Below are positions 22,001-32,279 of a stretch of DNA of 64,000 nucleotides, piece after piece. The notes under the pieces are model-generated. The model was not told the origin of the DNA. It saw only the letters and a program-made list of their open reading frames with translations, and did not search any database. Each line of letters begins with the position of its first letter. Positions within the stretch are counted from its first letter, which is position 1. The DNA comes from Deuterostichococcus epilithicus (Eukaryota > Chlorophyta > Trebouxiophyceae > Prasiolales > Stichococcaceae), in the NCBI GenBank assembly GCA_033439295.1, contig JAVTLE010000017.1:620001-684000 (forward strand), read 5' to 3'. Both the position numbers and the translations under genes were made by a program.

Positions 22001-25000
22001 ACGAAATTCTTCAGTTGTGAATCGCTTGCAGATTTGCAATGTGGCGCTATGCATGAAGCTGCAGTGGGGAAACTATTCGTGGCCTGGCCTCAGGCTAATA
22101 GGAAACATTTTGTTCTCAACGAGGCTTCAGCCCCTCGACAATCGCTTTTGATGGTCTTCATCGGCCAAATTTGACAAGTGTGCTGTGCCTATGCCCGAGA
22201 TGCATATCATAAACGTCATACCGGGCCGCTGCATGGCGCCACACGCACACGGGCTAGAGGCGCAAGGGCGGCATTCCAGGCAGAAACTCGTTTCTGTTGC
22301 AGACACGTTGAGCCTGCTTCGCACACTGACTGGGGGAAGGATTGGGAGGGGGGCCGCCGCAGCAGGTGTAAGGACCTCAACCCAATGACATTCAGAAACC
22401 GTACCTCACGCTGGCCAGGGCCGAAGCGGAAGTCCGAGTGGAACTCCAGCCCAGTCGGCTCTGCGGAGTGGTGCGCCTGCTGGCTCAGCAGCCAGTCCCG
22501 CGTGTACCTGCGGGTGAACGAACTTGGAAGGATGAGTGACAGAGTTGATCGGCAATATGGTACGAGGGGCACAGGGCGTAGGCCTGTGGTGTGTCTGCTG
22601 GCTCAGCAGCCGGTTGTGTGTGCACCTGCAGAAGGGAATGTGCATCAGCAGGAGGTGCGGCGGTCGGCAGTGCAAGCAGCACATGTCTTGAGAGTGCAAA
22701 CGTCTCCACGGCGTGGAGCGCCACAGCCGGCTGTCCCGCATGTACCTGTGCGAAGCTGGCAACAGTGTCCGAGCCTCGATGAGTGCATTTGCAAGGGTCG
22801 CAGGGCAGCCTGGCAGCCTGATGGCTGCAAGCTTGTCGATCAAGACCTCCAGGCGACAGACTGCATCTTGATCCAAGTCTGCAGGACACAGGTCATGCAT
22901 GATGTCGGGCTGGCTGCCATGAATTGGGATTCAGTGTTTCAAGGCAGCAGCAGTGGCGGCGGCGGCGCTCATCTTTCAATTTATGGAGGTAAGCGCCGTA
23001 TCTTGCCGTCAAAGGGGGGCACCAACATTCAGCACCTTTGTATACGGCATCTGTCTGCAGAACCGAGTCAATAGCAAGCACACCGCATCTTGCCGTCGGG
23101 GGAGGCTCCGCCGTCGGCACCGCTGTCGGCGTCGCGGCTCGCCAACTTGGCAGTCGCGCTGCGCAGCGCTGCCAGCGGCGCGTCACTGGCGTCCTCCCAG
23201 TCCTCAACCGCTGAAGACGTCTCGCGGCTCAGGCCACCCTGCAGCACGGCGGGAAGCTCGCCATCATGAACGTAGCGCTCGCGAGAACTAGCTTCATGCC
23301 AGCTGGAGGCTTCCTGCAGGGCTCCAATGCCTCAACGTGTCTCAATACACTGCAAGCTCTGATACAAGTCTGGAGTGGATCCTTCCAGGCTCTCTGCAGC
23401 CAGGCGTCTCAGCGGCAAATACAGCAGCAGTGTCATACAGCAACGTCGCTGCCAGCAGCTCAACTGCCAGGTCAGTGTCGCGGGACCTTGCGAGCAACTC
23501 ACAATGGGGTGGCTGGCGATGGATGGACGCGAGGTCAGGGGGGCCGGCCGGAGGCGCGGCTCTGCGGGCGCAGGCGCCGTTTCTGCCGCTTCCTCCTTCT
23601 CCTTCGGCGCCGTGTACGCATCCATCATATCGCCGGTGCCCTGCAGTGAAATGTTGTGCGGGTCAAGGAATCAAAGGTGTGCAACCTTCCCATCGGGGAC
23701 TTCTGCAAAGGAATGACGCAGGTCGGTACGGTGCATCGTGTCTGGTCTGCCATGTCGACAGGCGCCAAGTGCGGGCCGGGGTGCCAGCCCCGCGGGGGGG
23801 CAGCGGCGGCTGGCCAGGGCGCAAGCGTGCACACCCGCAGGTCCACCACGGAGCAGAAGCGCAGCAGGGCAGCAGTGGGTGGCAGCCGGTCTCCCCTCAA
23901 GCAGCGTCCTCCTCCCAGTTGGCAGGTTTTGGTTTGGGTTTGGGTTTAGGGGTTGAGCTTTGGGGGGCGCACCTTCTCCTCGGCCCGCGCCATGGCCGCC
24001 TTGCGCTTGGCCTTGGCGCTGAGGGCGGGCGCCGCGGTGCCGCCGTCGGCCTCCTGCAGCAGAGGGGGTGCAGAGGCTGGGCGGAGCATGTCATCACACA
24101 ACTGGGGTCGGCGAGTCGTGTGCCATTCCGGATCTCCTGGTCCGGAAGCAGGGCAGAGCGGCGGCGCCCTTCGGTCGCCGATTGCTGCGAGCTGTCAGGA
24201 CCAGCTGCGGGCAAGCCAGCTGCGCCACACCCTGCTACCCCACCAGCTGCCGCTGGCTGGCACGGCTGCAGCGCGGCGTGGCGTGCGGTGCACGCCGCTC
24301 ATGGCGACAGGCCTCATCAGGCCCGAGCCAGGAAATTCAGGCGACGCCGCGAAGTCAGCGGGCCTACCTTGCCGGGGTGCGCCTCGCCGGTCGCCGCGGC
24401 CAGCTCGGCGTCCAGCGACGGCGCCGCCGCGGGGCCCTCAGCGGCGGCCTTTGCCAGGCTCGCCTCCTGCGCCGCCTCCGCTTCGGCCGCCGAATCCCTG
24501 GCCATGGCCGCGGCCGCGTCCTGGTCTGCCCCCGCGCGGTCTGCTGCCGCCCTGTCGGCCGCCGCCTTGTCTGCCGCCTCCTTGTCGGCCGCCGCCTTGT
24601 CAGCCGCGGCCTTGTCCGCCGCAGCCTTGTCGGCAGCCGCCTTGTCAGCCGCGGCCTTGTCCGCCGCAGCCTTGTCGGCAGCCATCTTGTCAGAGGCGGC
24701 CTTGTCGGCTGCCTGTGACGCCGCCTTGTCTGCCGCCGCTTTGTCTGCCGCCTCTGACGCAGCCTTGTCTGCCGCCGCTTTGTCGGTCGCCGCCTTGTCA
24801 GCTGCTACCGTGTCGGCGGCTGCCTTGTCGGCTGCGGACTTGTCTGCCTGTTGCATGTGCCAGTGCAGCTGTCAGAAATTTGCCCCACTGCCACCAGTCT
24901 GAAGGCAGCAGGCGTCGCGACCTCTGCCCAGAAAAGGGATATCGATTGTCGCAGCTTCAATCCGGCTGCCTCAGAGTGGCAGCACGAAGTGTGCACCACC

Positions 25001-28000
25001 AACAGTGGGGATGTTTCGTCGCATGTCTGGCGGCCAACAGGTGTGCTGACAGGCCGCTTTCAATCGACGAGGGGCAGGCCTGGCAATGCAAGCCGTGCCC
25101 CTGTGTGGTTTGCTGTGCCATACTGAGTAAACCTAGCAGCGCATGTCGAGCGCGCTCGGAGAGTAAGCAGGCGTGTGCGTCTCAGCTGTGAGACCTCTGA
25201 CCACTGCGAGCCGTCCTGGTGGATCCAAGCATCAGATTCTTTCGATGTCTGCATCATCTCGACATCACGGCGCTGGCGCTAAATCAGTCATACAATCAGA
25301 CGTGAGCAACTTCCCGCACCTTGGCCTGGGTCTCCTCGTCTGCCTTGCGTTTGGCGGCCGCTGCGGCCTCTGCCTTCTTGGCGGCTTCCGCCTCAGCCGC
25401 GTCACGCTCCGCCTGTGTTCACGTTTGCAGCAGCAGTGGTTAGCCAACCGGGGACGCCCGGCTGGGGACACAAAATGGAGACCTGCCGACGGTGTGCATG
25501 CTTTGACAGACACAGCGTGCCAGAGCCGCTGGTCGAAGGCGCCCAGGGTGGACAGCAACGCGGTGTTGCTGTCGTTCCACATGACCGATTGGCGGCTAGG
25601 ACACATATGGCGGTTGAATCTGGTGCATTGACGCTTTGTAAGGCTAAGTGAAGTTGGCGGGTGTAATCTCTATCTATGTATCACCTTTACCTTGGCCTCG
25701 GCTTCGGTCCTAGCGGCGGTATCTGCCTTCGCCTTCGCAGCGGCGTCGTCCGACCGCTTCTTGGCCGCGGCGTCATCCGCTTGCTGCTTGGCGGCCGCTG
25801 CATCAGGCTGTGCACCACAGGAACGACATCTGAGGGTTCGGAACCAGCATCGTCCCATGCTTTAGACAGGTGTGAAGGTTGCATGCCAAGGAGTCAGCAG
25901 AATACTGGATGCCATAAGTGGGCAGGCCAGAGACAGCCGGGTCGACAGAACAGCGGTCAAATATTCATTCGCCTGGTCGTTCGCTTGATCGTTCACTACG
26001 AACAGAAGTACAGAGTTGGCACCAGAAACGGGTCAGGATCGACACCTGCGTAGGCTTGGGCGGCTCGGCGGCGGAGGCCGCCAGGCGCTGCGCCATGGTC
26101 TGCTGGCCTGCGGCCGGCGCCGCGGGAGGCTGCTGCGGCTGCGGGGCTGTGCCAGACGCTGGCGCGGCGGTCGGCTGCAGGGCAGCCGACTTGGCCGTGC
26201 TGGGGCCGCCAGCCTGCGTGCAAATAAAGATCAGCCTCGGGCACAGGCTTGCAGGAGATGAGTGATGCGTGTCTGTGCCGGTTAGCAGACTCTGCATGCA
26301 TGTGTGACGTAGGATAGTCTCCAGGATGCAAGACCAACAGCGCAGAACCCCTCAGGACAGCTTGCATGCCGCCTGGCTGCAAACGGCATTGCTGACAACC
26401 GAGTCCTGCTTCCACTATGATTTGCTCCAGGGCTGCACCGGCTGCGAGGCGCCAGGCGGCGCGACGATGGCGATTGGCCGCCGCTCGGGCGGTGGCGGCG
26501 CCCGCTGCTGCTGCTGTGGCTGCTNCCCTGGCGCCGGCGCGCCGCCAGAGGAGGAAGCCGAGTCGGCGCGGCTGGGCGCCGAGCCGGAGCGGCCGCCGAG
26601 GCCAGGCGGGGCGTCCAGCGCCGCACTTTTGTTCAGCTGCGCCTCCTGTGGCGAGCGACACACGTGCAACGATGGGTATAGGGGCAACGACGAGCCGGCG
26701 ACCGCAACAGATGCATTGTGAGTGTAGGGGCGAAGACGAGCTGGCAACAAGCTGGGGGTCTTTGCGCCGGACGCGGACGACAGTGCTTGAAGGAGCACGG
26801 TGACAGCGCCTAGCCGCTGCTTGCAGCACAGCAGCATGCAAGGCGGCTCCAGGGGCCTCGGGTGAACGGGCCTGAGCATCACCGCGGCGGGCAGACTGCA
26901 ATGCTGCGTTGGCACTCCGCCTTTTCTGAGCCCTGCGGCTTTGGTACCACATGTGGGATTTAAGTCTTGCCCACCTTGGCGGCGGACGCCTTGCGCGCCT
27001 CCTCCAGGTCGACGGCGGAACCCGTCTCAGGGTTTACCAGCTTGAGCACCTTGCGCTGCCGGGGCGGCACCGCCACCGCCGCCCGCTGCTGCCCGCCGCC
27101 GGGCTGCTGGGGCTGCTGCTGCTGCTGCTGTGGCCCGCTCCCCGCCGCGCCGCTGGCCGGCTGCTGCACGTGCGGCGGCTGCTGCTGCTGTGGCTGCTGC
27201 GNCTGNTGGCCGCCGCCGCGGCCGCCGGCGGAGGGCGCCCGCAGCGCGCGCGGCTGCTGCGGGGAGGGCGGTCCATGCTGCATGCCGCCCGGCTGCGAGC
27301 CATGTGGGCCGCCATAGCTCTGCGGCAGATGGAGCATTGGCGGTCAGAATCAGAATCGCAGTACATGGCTGCGGTCCACGTCTGGCCTTGGTTGCAGTTC
27401 ACCGGCAGCTCTCCAATGATCAAGTACTGGTCCACCAGCATGAGTCAACTACATTTCAAGCCCTCAAGAACCCGACGCTCATCTGGTTTCTGCCAACAAC
27501 AGCAGTATTTGACAACCTGAGGCCGCCCCGGCGTAGAACAGTGATCTGATCGGAAGAGGCAATTGGGAGCAGCTGACAAACGGCATCGAAAAACCGACAC
27601 AACTCAGAGACATACCCCCTGCCGCTGATGGCCGGGGTGCTGCTGCGGCCCCGGGTGCTGCTGCGGCCCCGGGTGCTGCTGGCTGCCGTAGGGGCCCTGC
27701 GGGCCACCCTGGCCGGGGTGTAGCCCCGGCGGCATCTGCATGCAGGCGTCGCGAATGAGTCAAACATTTCCGATTAAAAAAGGTTCTGGTGGGGAGTGTG
27801 GGGTTGCATGAGCGGAACAAATTACTAAGACAACAATGTGACAACGGAACATGCTTGACAATATCGCAATCTTGCCAAAATGCTGGAAATCGAATCAAGG
27901 TTGAGAGGTGGCCACCTGCATGTACGAGGGCGCCTGCCCGGCATACATCTGCGGCGGGAAGTAAAAGCCGCCGGGCGGTGGGTAAAAGGCGCCCTGCGGC

Positions 28001-29781
28001 GTGACCAGCATCCCCTGCGGCGTCATGTATGACCCCTGCGGCATCTGCGCAGCAGGACACGGGAAGATTACATGAGCCGATGGGAACGAGGTGCTGCAAG
28101 CTGTTGCTCCCATGTCTCTTGCTGGAAGCCCGAGCTGCGGCTGCTGAGCCGAGGTCTCATGGCAGGATCAGCGTGCCTGCGAGCCACGGTCAAGTGTTGG
28201 CGTGTGCACGCATGGCTTGGCCATGTGGCTGCGGACGTGGACACGAATGCTATTTACACAGGAGCGGGCAGCTCTTGACTGAAAAGCGAGAGGCCAGGTG
28301 TAGCACCTGCTGCTGCAGGCCGGGCGGCAGGCCCATGCTGCCGGACGGCATGCTCGGGTGCATCTGCTGCATGGGGTTGCCCTGGTGCTGCTGGCCGCTC
28401 TTGCTGCGCGCGTGGCCGCCGCCGCCGCCCCCCTGCGGCGGCCGCGGCACGCCCTGCCCGCTGCCGTGCGAAGACGTTCGCCCGTGGCCTGGCTGCTGCC
28501 CCGGGTGCTGCTGCTGCTGCTGCGGGCCGCCTGCCGGGCCGCCATGCGACGCCCCCTGCGGCTTCGGCCCCTGCGACCCNGGGCCGCCCGGCGGCCGCGG
28601 CGGGGCGCCCTCGCCCGCTGGGGGCGGCGGCGGCCGGCTGCCGGGCGCGCCCGGCGGCTGGTTGAGCGGCGGCGGCCGCATGATGCGCGGCTGCTGCGGC
28701 TGCGACGNNCGNNNTNCCGCCGTTGGCGGCCGCGCCGCCGGTGGGCTGCTGCGCCGGGGCAGGGGGCCCCTGCACAGGTAGACGTGACAGCTCGATTCGT
28801 GTGCATGATAAGAGCTATTTCGCCTGTCGGATGCTCTGCAGGACGACAAGATTGATCATTGCAGATTGGCGCAGACACCAGAGCGGCACACATGTTGTGG
28901 ATGTCAGGGATGCTAACGCCGGCACCTCGTCCTCAGCGCCCGGAATGTATGAGCCGAACTGCACAGGGCCAGCCGGCTGCTTCGGCGCGCCTGCAGAGGC
29001 AGCTGATACTGCTCAGCATGGTGATCGGACACCTGTGGTTTGGGGAAACTCAAGGCACCTGAGGCTCAAGTCAGACTCCCGGACATTCCGATGCGGTGTG
29101 TGCAGAAGGGATTCGACTCGCCTTTGGGCAGGGTCACGCCCTGTGGCACCGAGACACCTGGCGGCGTTTGTGTCTTTACGGATGCCTGGCTTCCGGCCAC
29201 ACCGTTTGCTGCTGCAGCTGCAAACGACGCGCGAGGGGGTCCTGCAGGGTTTCAGAAAGCATCTGATACCGAAGAAGCATGTGCGGGAGTGCGTGCAGGC
29301 TGCGGTGCAGACCCTAAGGATGCCTGCTGCAAGCCACTTGCTCGCCTGAGGAGGGCGGTGCAGCGGACGGGGCATCGCTGCCCGCAGGCGACGGCTCGCT
29401 CGGCTTGCTAGCAACCCCGCCGCCGCCCGAGGCGATGGCCTCCTTGTTCACACTGCATGCACCCAGCCAAGACGCTTCAGTCATCCGTCGGCTGGCAAGG
29501 GGCCGCCTGGCTACGGGGCTGCGTGAATCGGCTATCTCTGCAGCCTGGAACGCAAAGCGATCACGTAGCACACGCTTGGTCTGAAGCTGGCGAGCCTCCA
29601 GGGGCAACCGTGCATGGTCCAGCCCAGGGCACATGTCGCAGCCGCAACAGCGGCCGGGGTTGCGTGTTGATCATGCTCACTTTTGGCTGGGTGCGTTTGG
29701 GCCGCTGCTACTGCCACGACCGCTGGCAAGGCCTGAACCGCGTCCAGTAGCCTGACTGGAGCCGCCAGGTGCTGTACTCAT
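13086..29781 (-). CDS. EIF4G: Translation initiation factor eIF4G
   Basis: A ~16.7-kb gene of about 30 exons encodes the eIF4F scaffold joining cap-binding eIF4E, helicase eIF4A and eIF3 in the cytosol. The start [15 protein letters not shown] is at 29781. A Gln/Pro/Gly-rich N-terminus follows (28.8-26.0 kb), including [16 protein letters not shown] (~27.0 kb), then Ala/Lys repeats (25.8-24.3 kb) and the conserved [17 protein letters not shown] (~23.6 kb). The eIF4E-binding motif YxxxxL-phi is seen as YTRDWLL in exon 22509-22406. MIF4G begins [20 protein letters not shown] (~20.4 kb) and continues through [10 protein letters not shown] (~19.65 kb), [10 protein letters not shown] (~19.14 kb), [20 protein letters not shown] (~17.8 kb) and [15 protein letters not shown] (~17.4 kb). 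MA3 starts [18 protein letters not shown] (~15.3 kb). The end is [17 protein letters not shown] at 13086. N bases blur parts of the N-terminus and the linker at 15.75 kb. Exon edges outside the domains are approximate. Confidence 0.92.
14158..14190 (-). repeat. Junction echo of an MA3 exon start (eIF4G)
   Basis: The intron upstream of the exon at ~14080 repeats its acceptor: real CAG|GTGGGCGGCCTCATTGGC, copy CAG|GTGGGCGGCCTGCTCGGC about 105 bp upstream. The copy keeps a pyrimidine-rich AG and is a plausible alternative acceptor. Confidence 0.7.
14249..14321 (+). ncRNA. Weak box C/D snoRNA candidate
   Basis: On the plus strand, opposite to eIF4G, a perfect C box ATGATGA (14249-14255) is followed 63 bases later by a D box CTGA (14318-14321). 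Short complementary flanks (GTATT and AATGC) could form a terminal stem. No conserved copy supports it, so this is a motif match only. Confidence 0.2.
14978..15030 (-). repeat. Junction echo of an MA3 exon start (eIF4G)
   Basis: The exon starting GAG|GTGGTCGCAGCCAAGC at ~14895 has a copy about 135 bp upstream reading GAG|GTGGTGACGCACGAGC and continuing CGGACCAGGCGCCCATCG. Similarity extends over roughly 45 bases. Confidence 0.7.
15170..15218 (-). repeat. Junction echo of the first MA3 exon end (eIF4G)
   Basis: Downstream of the exon ending [13 protein letters not shown], the intron holds GACGCTAAGGAAGTTGTCGA, matching exon AACGCCAAGGAGGCCGTTGA, then GTCGTTCAACG where the junction reads GTCGTTCAAGGTATGG. 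Confidence 0.65.
15750..15779. other. Ambiguous bases in a GC-rich coding stretch
   Basis: Six N bases lie here within an Ala/Gly-rich part of the eIF4G linker. Others are at 26525, 27202, 27206, 28580, 28708-28716 and 35346, all in low-complexity coding DNA. The reading frame across them is uncertain, so peptide calls beside these sites are provisional. Confidence 0.95.
16540..16715 (-). repeat. Two junction echoes of one eIF4G exon start
   Basis: The exon starting CAG|GACCTGCGGGAGCTGCGG (~16490) has a close copy at 16590-16540 (CAG|GACCTGCGGAAGCTGCGG) and a more decayed one at ~16715-16670 (CAACAGGTCCCGCAGGCGCT). All three are in the same orientation and upstream of the used acceptor. Confidence 0.75.
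18015..18078 (-). repeat. Close copy of an eIF4G MIF4G-linker exon start
   Basis: The exon encoding [19 protein letters not shown] (~17965-17900) is matched over about 60 bases, at roughly 90% identity, by 18078-18015, encoding [19 protein letters not shown]. The upstream copy keeps a CAG just before it, so it could be an alternative exon as well as a duplication relic. Confidence 0.75.
20125..20290 (-). repeat. Two junction echoes of the first MIF4G exon end
   Basis: The exon ends ACCCTGCGCGGCCTCATCGA at ~20340. The following intron carries ACCCTGCACGGCCTCATCGA at ~20265-20235 and an older copy, CCCTGCGTGCCCTTCGTCGA, at ~20155-20130. Confidence 0.75.
21686..21772 (-). ncRNA. Box C/D snoRNA-like element, copy 1
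   Basis: Minus strand, inside an eIF4G intron. A C-box-like GTGAGGA (21764-21758) and a D box CTGA (~21694-21691) flank about 65 bases that are nearly identical in copies 2 and 3. GGCC before the C box can pair with GGCT after the D box. The sequence between copies has diverged, which points to selection on the element. The target is unknown. Confidence 0.45.
21886..21970 (-). ncRNA. Box C/D snoRNA-like element, copy 2
   Basis: Same element about 198 bp along: C-box-like ATGAAGA (21962-21956), D box CTGA (21894-21891), flanks GGCC/GGCC able to pair. The possible guide segment ATGTTTCCTATTAGC before the D box is unchanged from copy 1. Confidence 0.45.
22085..22168 (-). ncRNA. Box C/D snoRNA-like element, copy 3
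   Basis: Third copy: C-box-like ATGAAGA (22161-22155), D box CTGA (22093-22090), GGCC on both flanks. This copy also has an internal CTGA (in GGGGCTGAAGCC) at the place expected for a D' box. Confidence 0.45.
22590..22757 (-). repeat. Two junction echoes of the eIF4E-binding exon
   Basis: The exon starts CCGCAG|GTACACGCGGGACTGG (22509) and encodes [13 protein letters not shown]. Upstream copies are CTGCAG|GTGCACACACAACC at ~22631, continuing CGGCTGCTGAGCCAGCAG, and CACAG|GTACATGCGGGACAGC at ~22750. Each keeps an AG. The tyrosine of the eIF4E motif is lost in the nearer copy. Confidence 0.75.
24320..24855 (-). repeat. Five-residue AADKA repeat coding tract in eIF4G
   Basis: One exon encodes some 25 copies of a degenerate pentapeptide AADKA (DNA period 15 bp), predicted to be a charged Ala-rich helix. 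Exons at ~25.75 and ~25.35 kb carry related Ala/Lys/Asp/Glu text ([17 protein letters not shown]). Confidence 0.85.
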
Positions 29782-30307
29782 CTCCTTCGATACCCGCTGG
29801 ACCTTGCAGCTCCCCGAAGGGAGCCCAAGCGCAAGCGCTCGCTGTTGGGAGTCCGTCTGCTGGCTGTATCGCTGCTTTAGGGGTTGCTGAGAGGTTAATT
29901 CGGGAAGAATGCTGCGTCGGTCGAGCCCAGGTGCCCATGGCTCCAGTGGCGTGGACTGCTTCCTGGCTTCCATAGACGACGATTCCCATTCAGCTCCAGC
30001 CAATATGTCGCAGCGACAGGAGCATGTTCTGCAGCAATGTGCTTCTACATCAGTCTTTGCAGTGGCATCGACAAAATCAAGCGATGCACGCTGCCACTGA
30101 AGCCAGAATTCTAGTGTCTTGCCGCTGCCGCCGCCACCTCCACACAGCGCTGTGGTCCAGCTCTTGCCGCTGTCCCACGATGTTCCGCGTCAACATAGGC
30201 ACTCCCTCACAATGTCTCGGTACCTTCAGGATCTGCCGGCCATGGGTGCGTTGAGATTGCCGGTCGCTTCCGCTGCAGCCATAGACACCTATGCCCATGC
30301 GGCCGCG
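29782..30307. other. Gap between methyltransferase and eIF4G genes
   Basis: About 525 bp between two genes on the same (minus) strand. It must hold the methyltransferase 3' UTR and the eIF4G promoter and leader. No TGTAA on the minus strand, TATA box or repeat was noticed. Confidence 0.45.
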
Positions 30308-32279
30308 TCAAATCGTGGCGATGCCCGCGACGTGCGGCGCGATCAGGCTCTGCCCTGGCACCTCGAAATCCGGCTCCGTGTCCACCTGCGTCACCACAAT
30401 GATTTCGGTTACCAGTTACGTCGTTCCGAGAGTAATAATTCAGCAGTGTACTTCTCAAGAATTGCCAGTTCGCGACACTGCTGCAATCCATGGCACCGCC
30501 CGCCGCTCCTGTGCCAGCTTACCCGGCTGAAGAGGCTGCTGGTGCGCAGCAACGCGCCAGTGTCGCGTGTCAGGTGGCAGTTGTCTGAAGCCAGGCGCTG
30601 CAGCGGGTCCAGCAGCCGCTGCAACATGAGGCGCAAGAGCGTCATCAGCGGCTGCAGGTGAGAGGCGGTCTTGCAATCCGGAACCTGCCTGTTGGGTAGG
30701 TGACTCGGCCAAGGATGGCCTTGTCTATTCAGCAAACGGACATTGCTACATCAGGCATGCTCAGGTTTCACCACTGCAGCCCACACTGCAGGCGCCTGCA
30801 GGTTTCTGAACTGGAATGCTGGCGCTCCCCTTCATGGCGCAGCTGCGGAAAAGGGCGCAAAACCTGCTGCAGGCGCAGGCACCAGTTCTGCGGCGACGCC
30901 AGAACGTGCTCGATGTACAAGAAGCGGCCGCCGGGGCGCAGCACCCGCGCCGCCTCGCGCAGCGCCGCCTGAACGTCCAGCACCGAGCACAGCACCTGCA
31001 TCAGGCAGCGGAGGGTGCACCGCCAGTCTCTGCAACTTGGTCCAGAACGTTTCGTCGTCTGCAATCGGTGCGGCCTTGCGCCGCGGGCTTGATCACCTGC
31101 CACAGCCGCGGAGACGGCAAAGCTGCGTCGAAGCACAGGTCTGGTTTCCAGCAGCCTGGGACTGGAGAGCCCTCTAGCGGCCGGGTTCACAACCATGGCC
31201 GCGGCTCACCAGGGTGCAGACGACCAGGTCGAACGAGGCATCCTCGAGCGGCAGCGCCCAAAGATGAAGTACCAGTCTCTATCCGAAGTCTTCGGGAGCT
31301 TTGCAGGGTTGGGGTTTGGGGCATCATCTAAGGTTTGGGCATCTTCCAAGGGTGCACACGACCAAAGGCCGATGCGGCCTCCTGGAGCAGCAGCGCCTCA
31401 ACTTCTTCCCGTGACCAGACGCAGCCTGTCGGACTACACAGCTTCAGAGGCTGGAGGGCTCACCAGGGTGCACACGACCAGGTCGAACGAGGCATCCTCG
31501 AGCGGCAGCGCCTGGATGTCGCCAGTGACTAATTTCAGTCTGCGGGGCGCCAGGCCGGCTTTTGCCGCCGACTCCCGTGCGTACTGCGCCATCTCCGTGT
31601 TCACGTCGACGCCCGTCACGTGCACGCCCTGCGCCGGGCAGGAACATTCGGCAAAGCTTCATGCCTTATTTTCAGGCTGTGGCCGCCGCTGCCTCCTCCG
31701 TGGTCACGACGACCCCCATCCTGTGTATGTCCTGCGCCGGACAGAGAACAACTGCAAGCCGGGTTCGGACCAGAACAACTGCAAGCCGGCAACACAGCCT
31801 TCTGGGCGCAGCGGCCGTCTTTGAGCACATCTGCGGACTGAACTGACAACTTTCGTTGCACAGGTGCTGCTAGAGTGCTCGAGCAAGTGCGAGCGCCTCC
31901 CCATTGCCTCATTCCAACATCAACGACATATATGCAGTTGACAAGCAGAGGGACGAGAGATCCTGATATATTCGGATAGCAGCTTGCCTGCTGTCCGGCA
32001 TAGTATTGCAGATTTGGGCCCGTGCCCATGCCGAGCTCTAGAACCCGTGCGCCCGGCGCGACTGCCGCGGAAAACAGTCGCCGCTTGAGGGGCGCAATCT
32101 CCGCCTCATACGGCTGCATCGCCGTCGCCATGCCAAACGCAAAGTATCTGCCGAGGAGCAACATGGGCGAGGATTGACCAGCACTTGTTCTGTCAAGGCC
32201 ACATATTTTACCTGTCGAAGCTATCATTTGTCACCATGCTGGCGCTTGCAGTGCAGCTCCGCAGCAGGAGGTTCGGCAT
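30308..32279 (-). CDS. SAM-dependent methyltransferase, METTL7-like
   Basis: Six exons join in frame to 232 residues: 32279-32212, 32147-31988, 31628-31464, 30995-30864, 30618-30523, 30385-30308. The start MPNLLLRSCTAS follows an in-frame TAG; a second Met (MVTNDSFDRYFAFGM) is 14 codons on. The SAM-binding motif I is VLELGMGTGPNLQYY, followed by VTGVDVNTEM (acidic loop), DASFDLVVCTLVLCSV and RVLRPGGRFLYIEHV. The tail (LLDPLQRLASDNCHLTRD ... PHVAGIAT) matches the METTL7/thiol methyltransferase family, whose animal members methylate alkyl thiols at ER and lipid-droplet membranes. The substrate here is unknown. Exon 2 ends in a GC donor (CAG|GCAAGC). The intron after exon 3 carries two echoes of that exon's end. 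Confidence 0.85.
31195..31415 (-). repeat. Two junction echoes of methyltransferase exon 3 end
   Basis: The intron after exon 3 repeats the exon's last ~50 bases with the donor. The far copy (31256-31199) is almost identical, with one mismatch in about 57 bases, and keeps CCCTG|GTGAGCC. The middle copy (~31415-31350) is much decayed. Ages differ, so at least two events occurred. Confidence 0.85.

Noticed and set aside
13086-29781. Splitting the eIF4G locus into two or more genes
   Set aside because: N-terminal, eIF4E-binding, MIF4G and MA3 parts follow the order of a single eIF4G, all on one strand, with one plausible start and one stop plus poly(A) signal.
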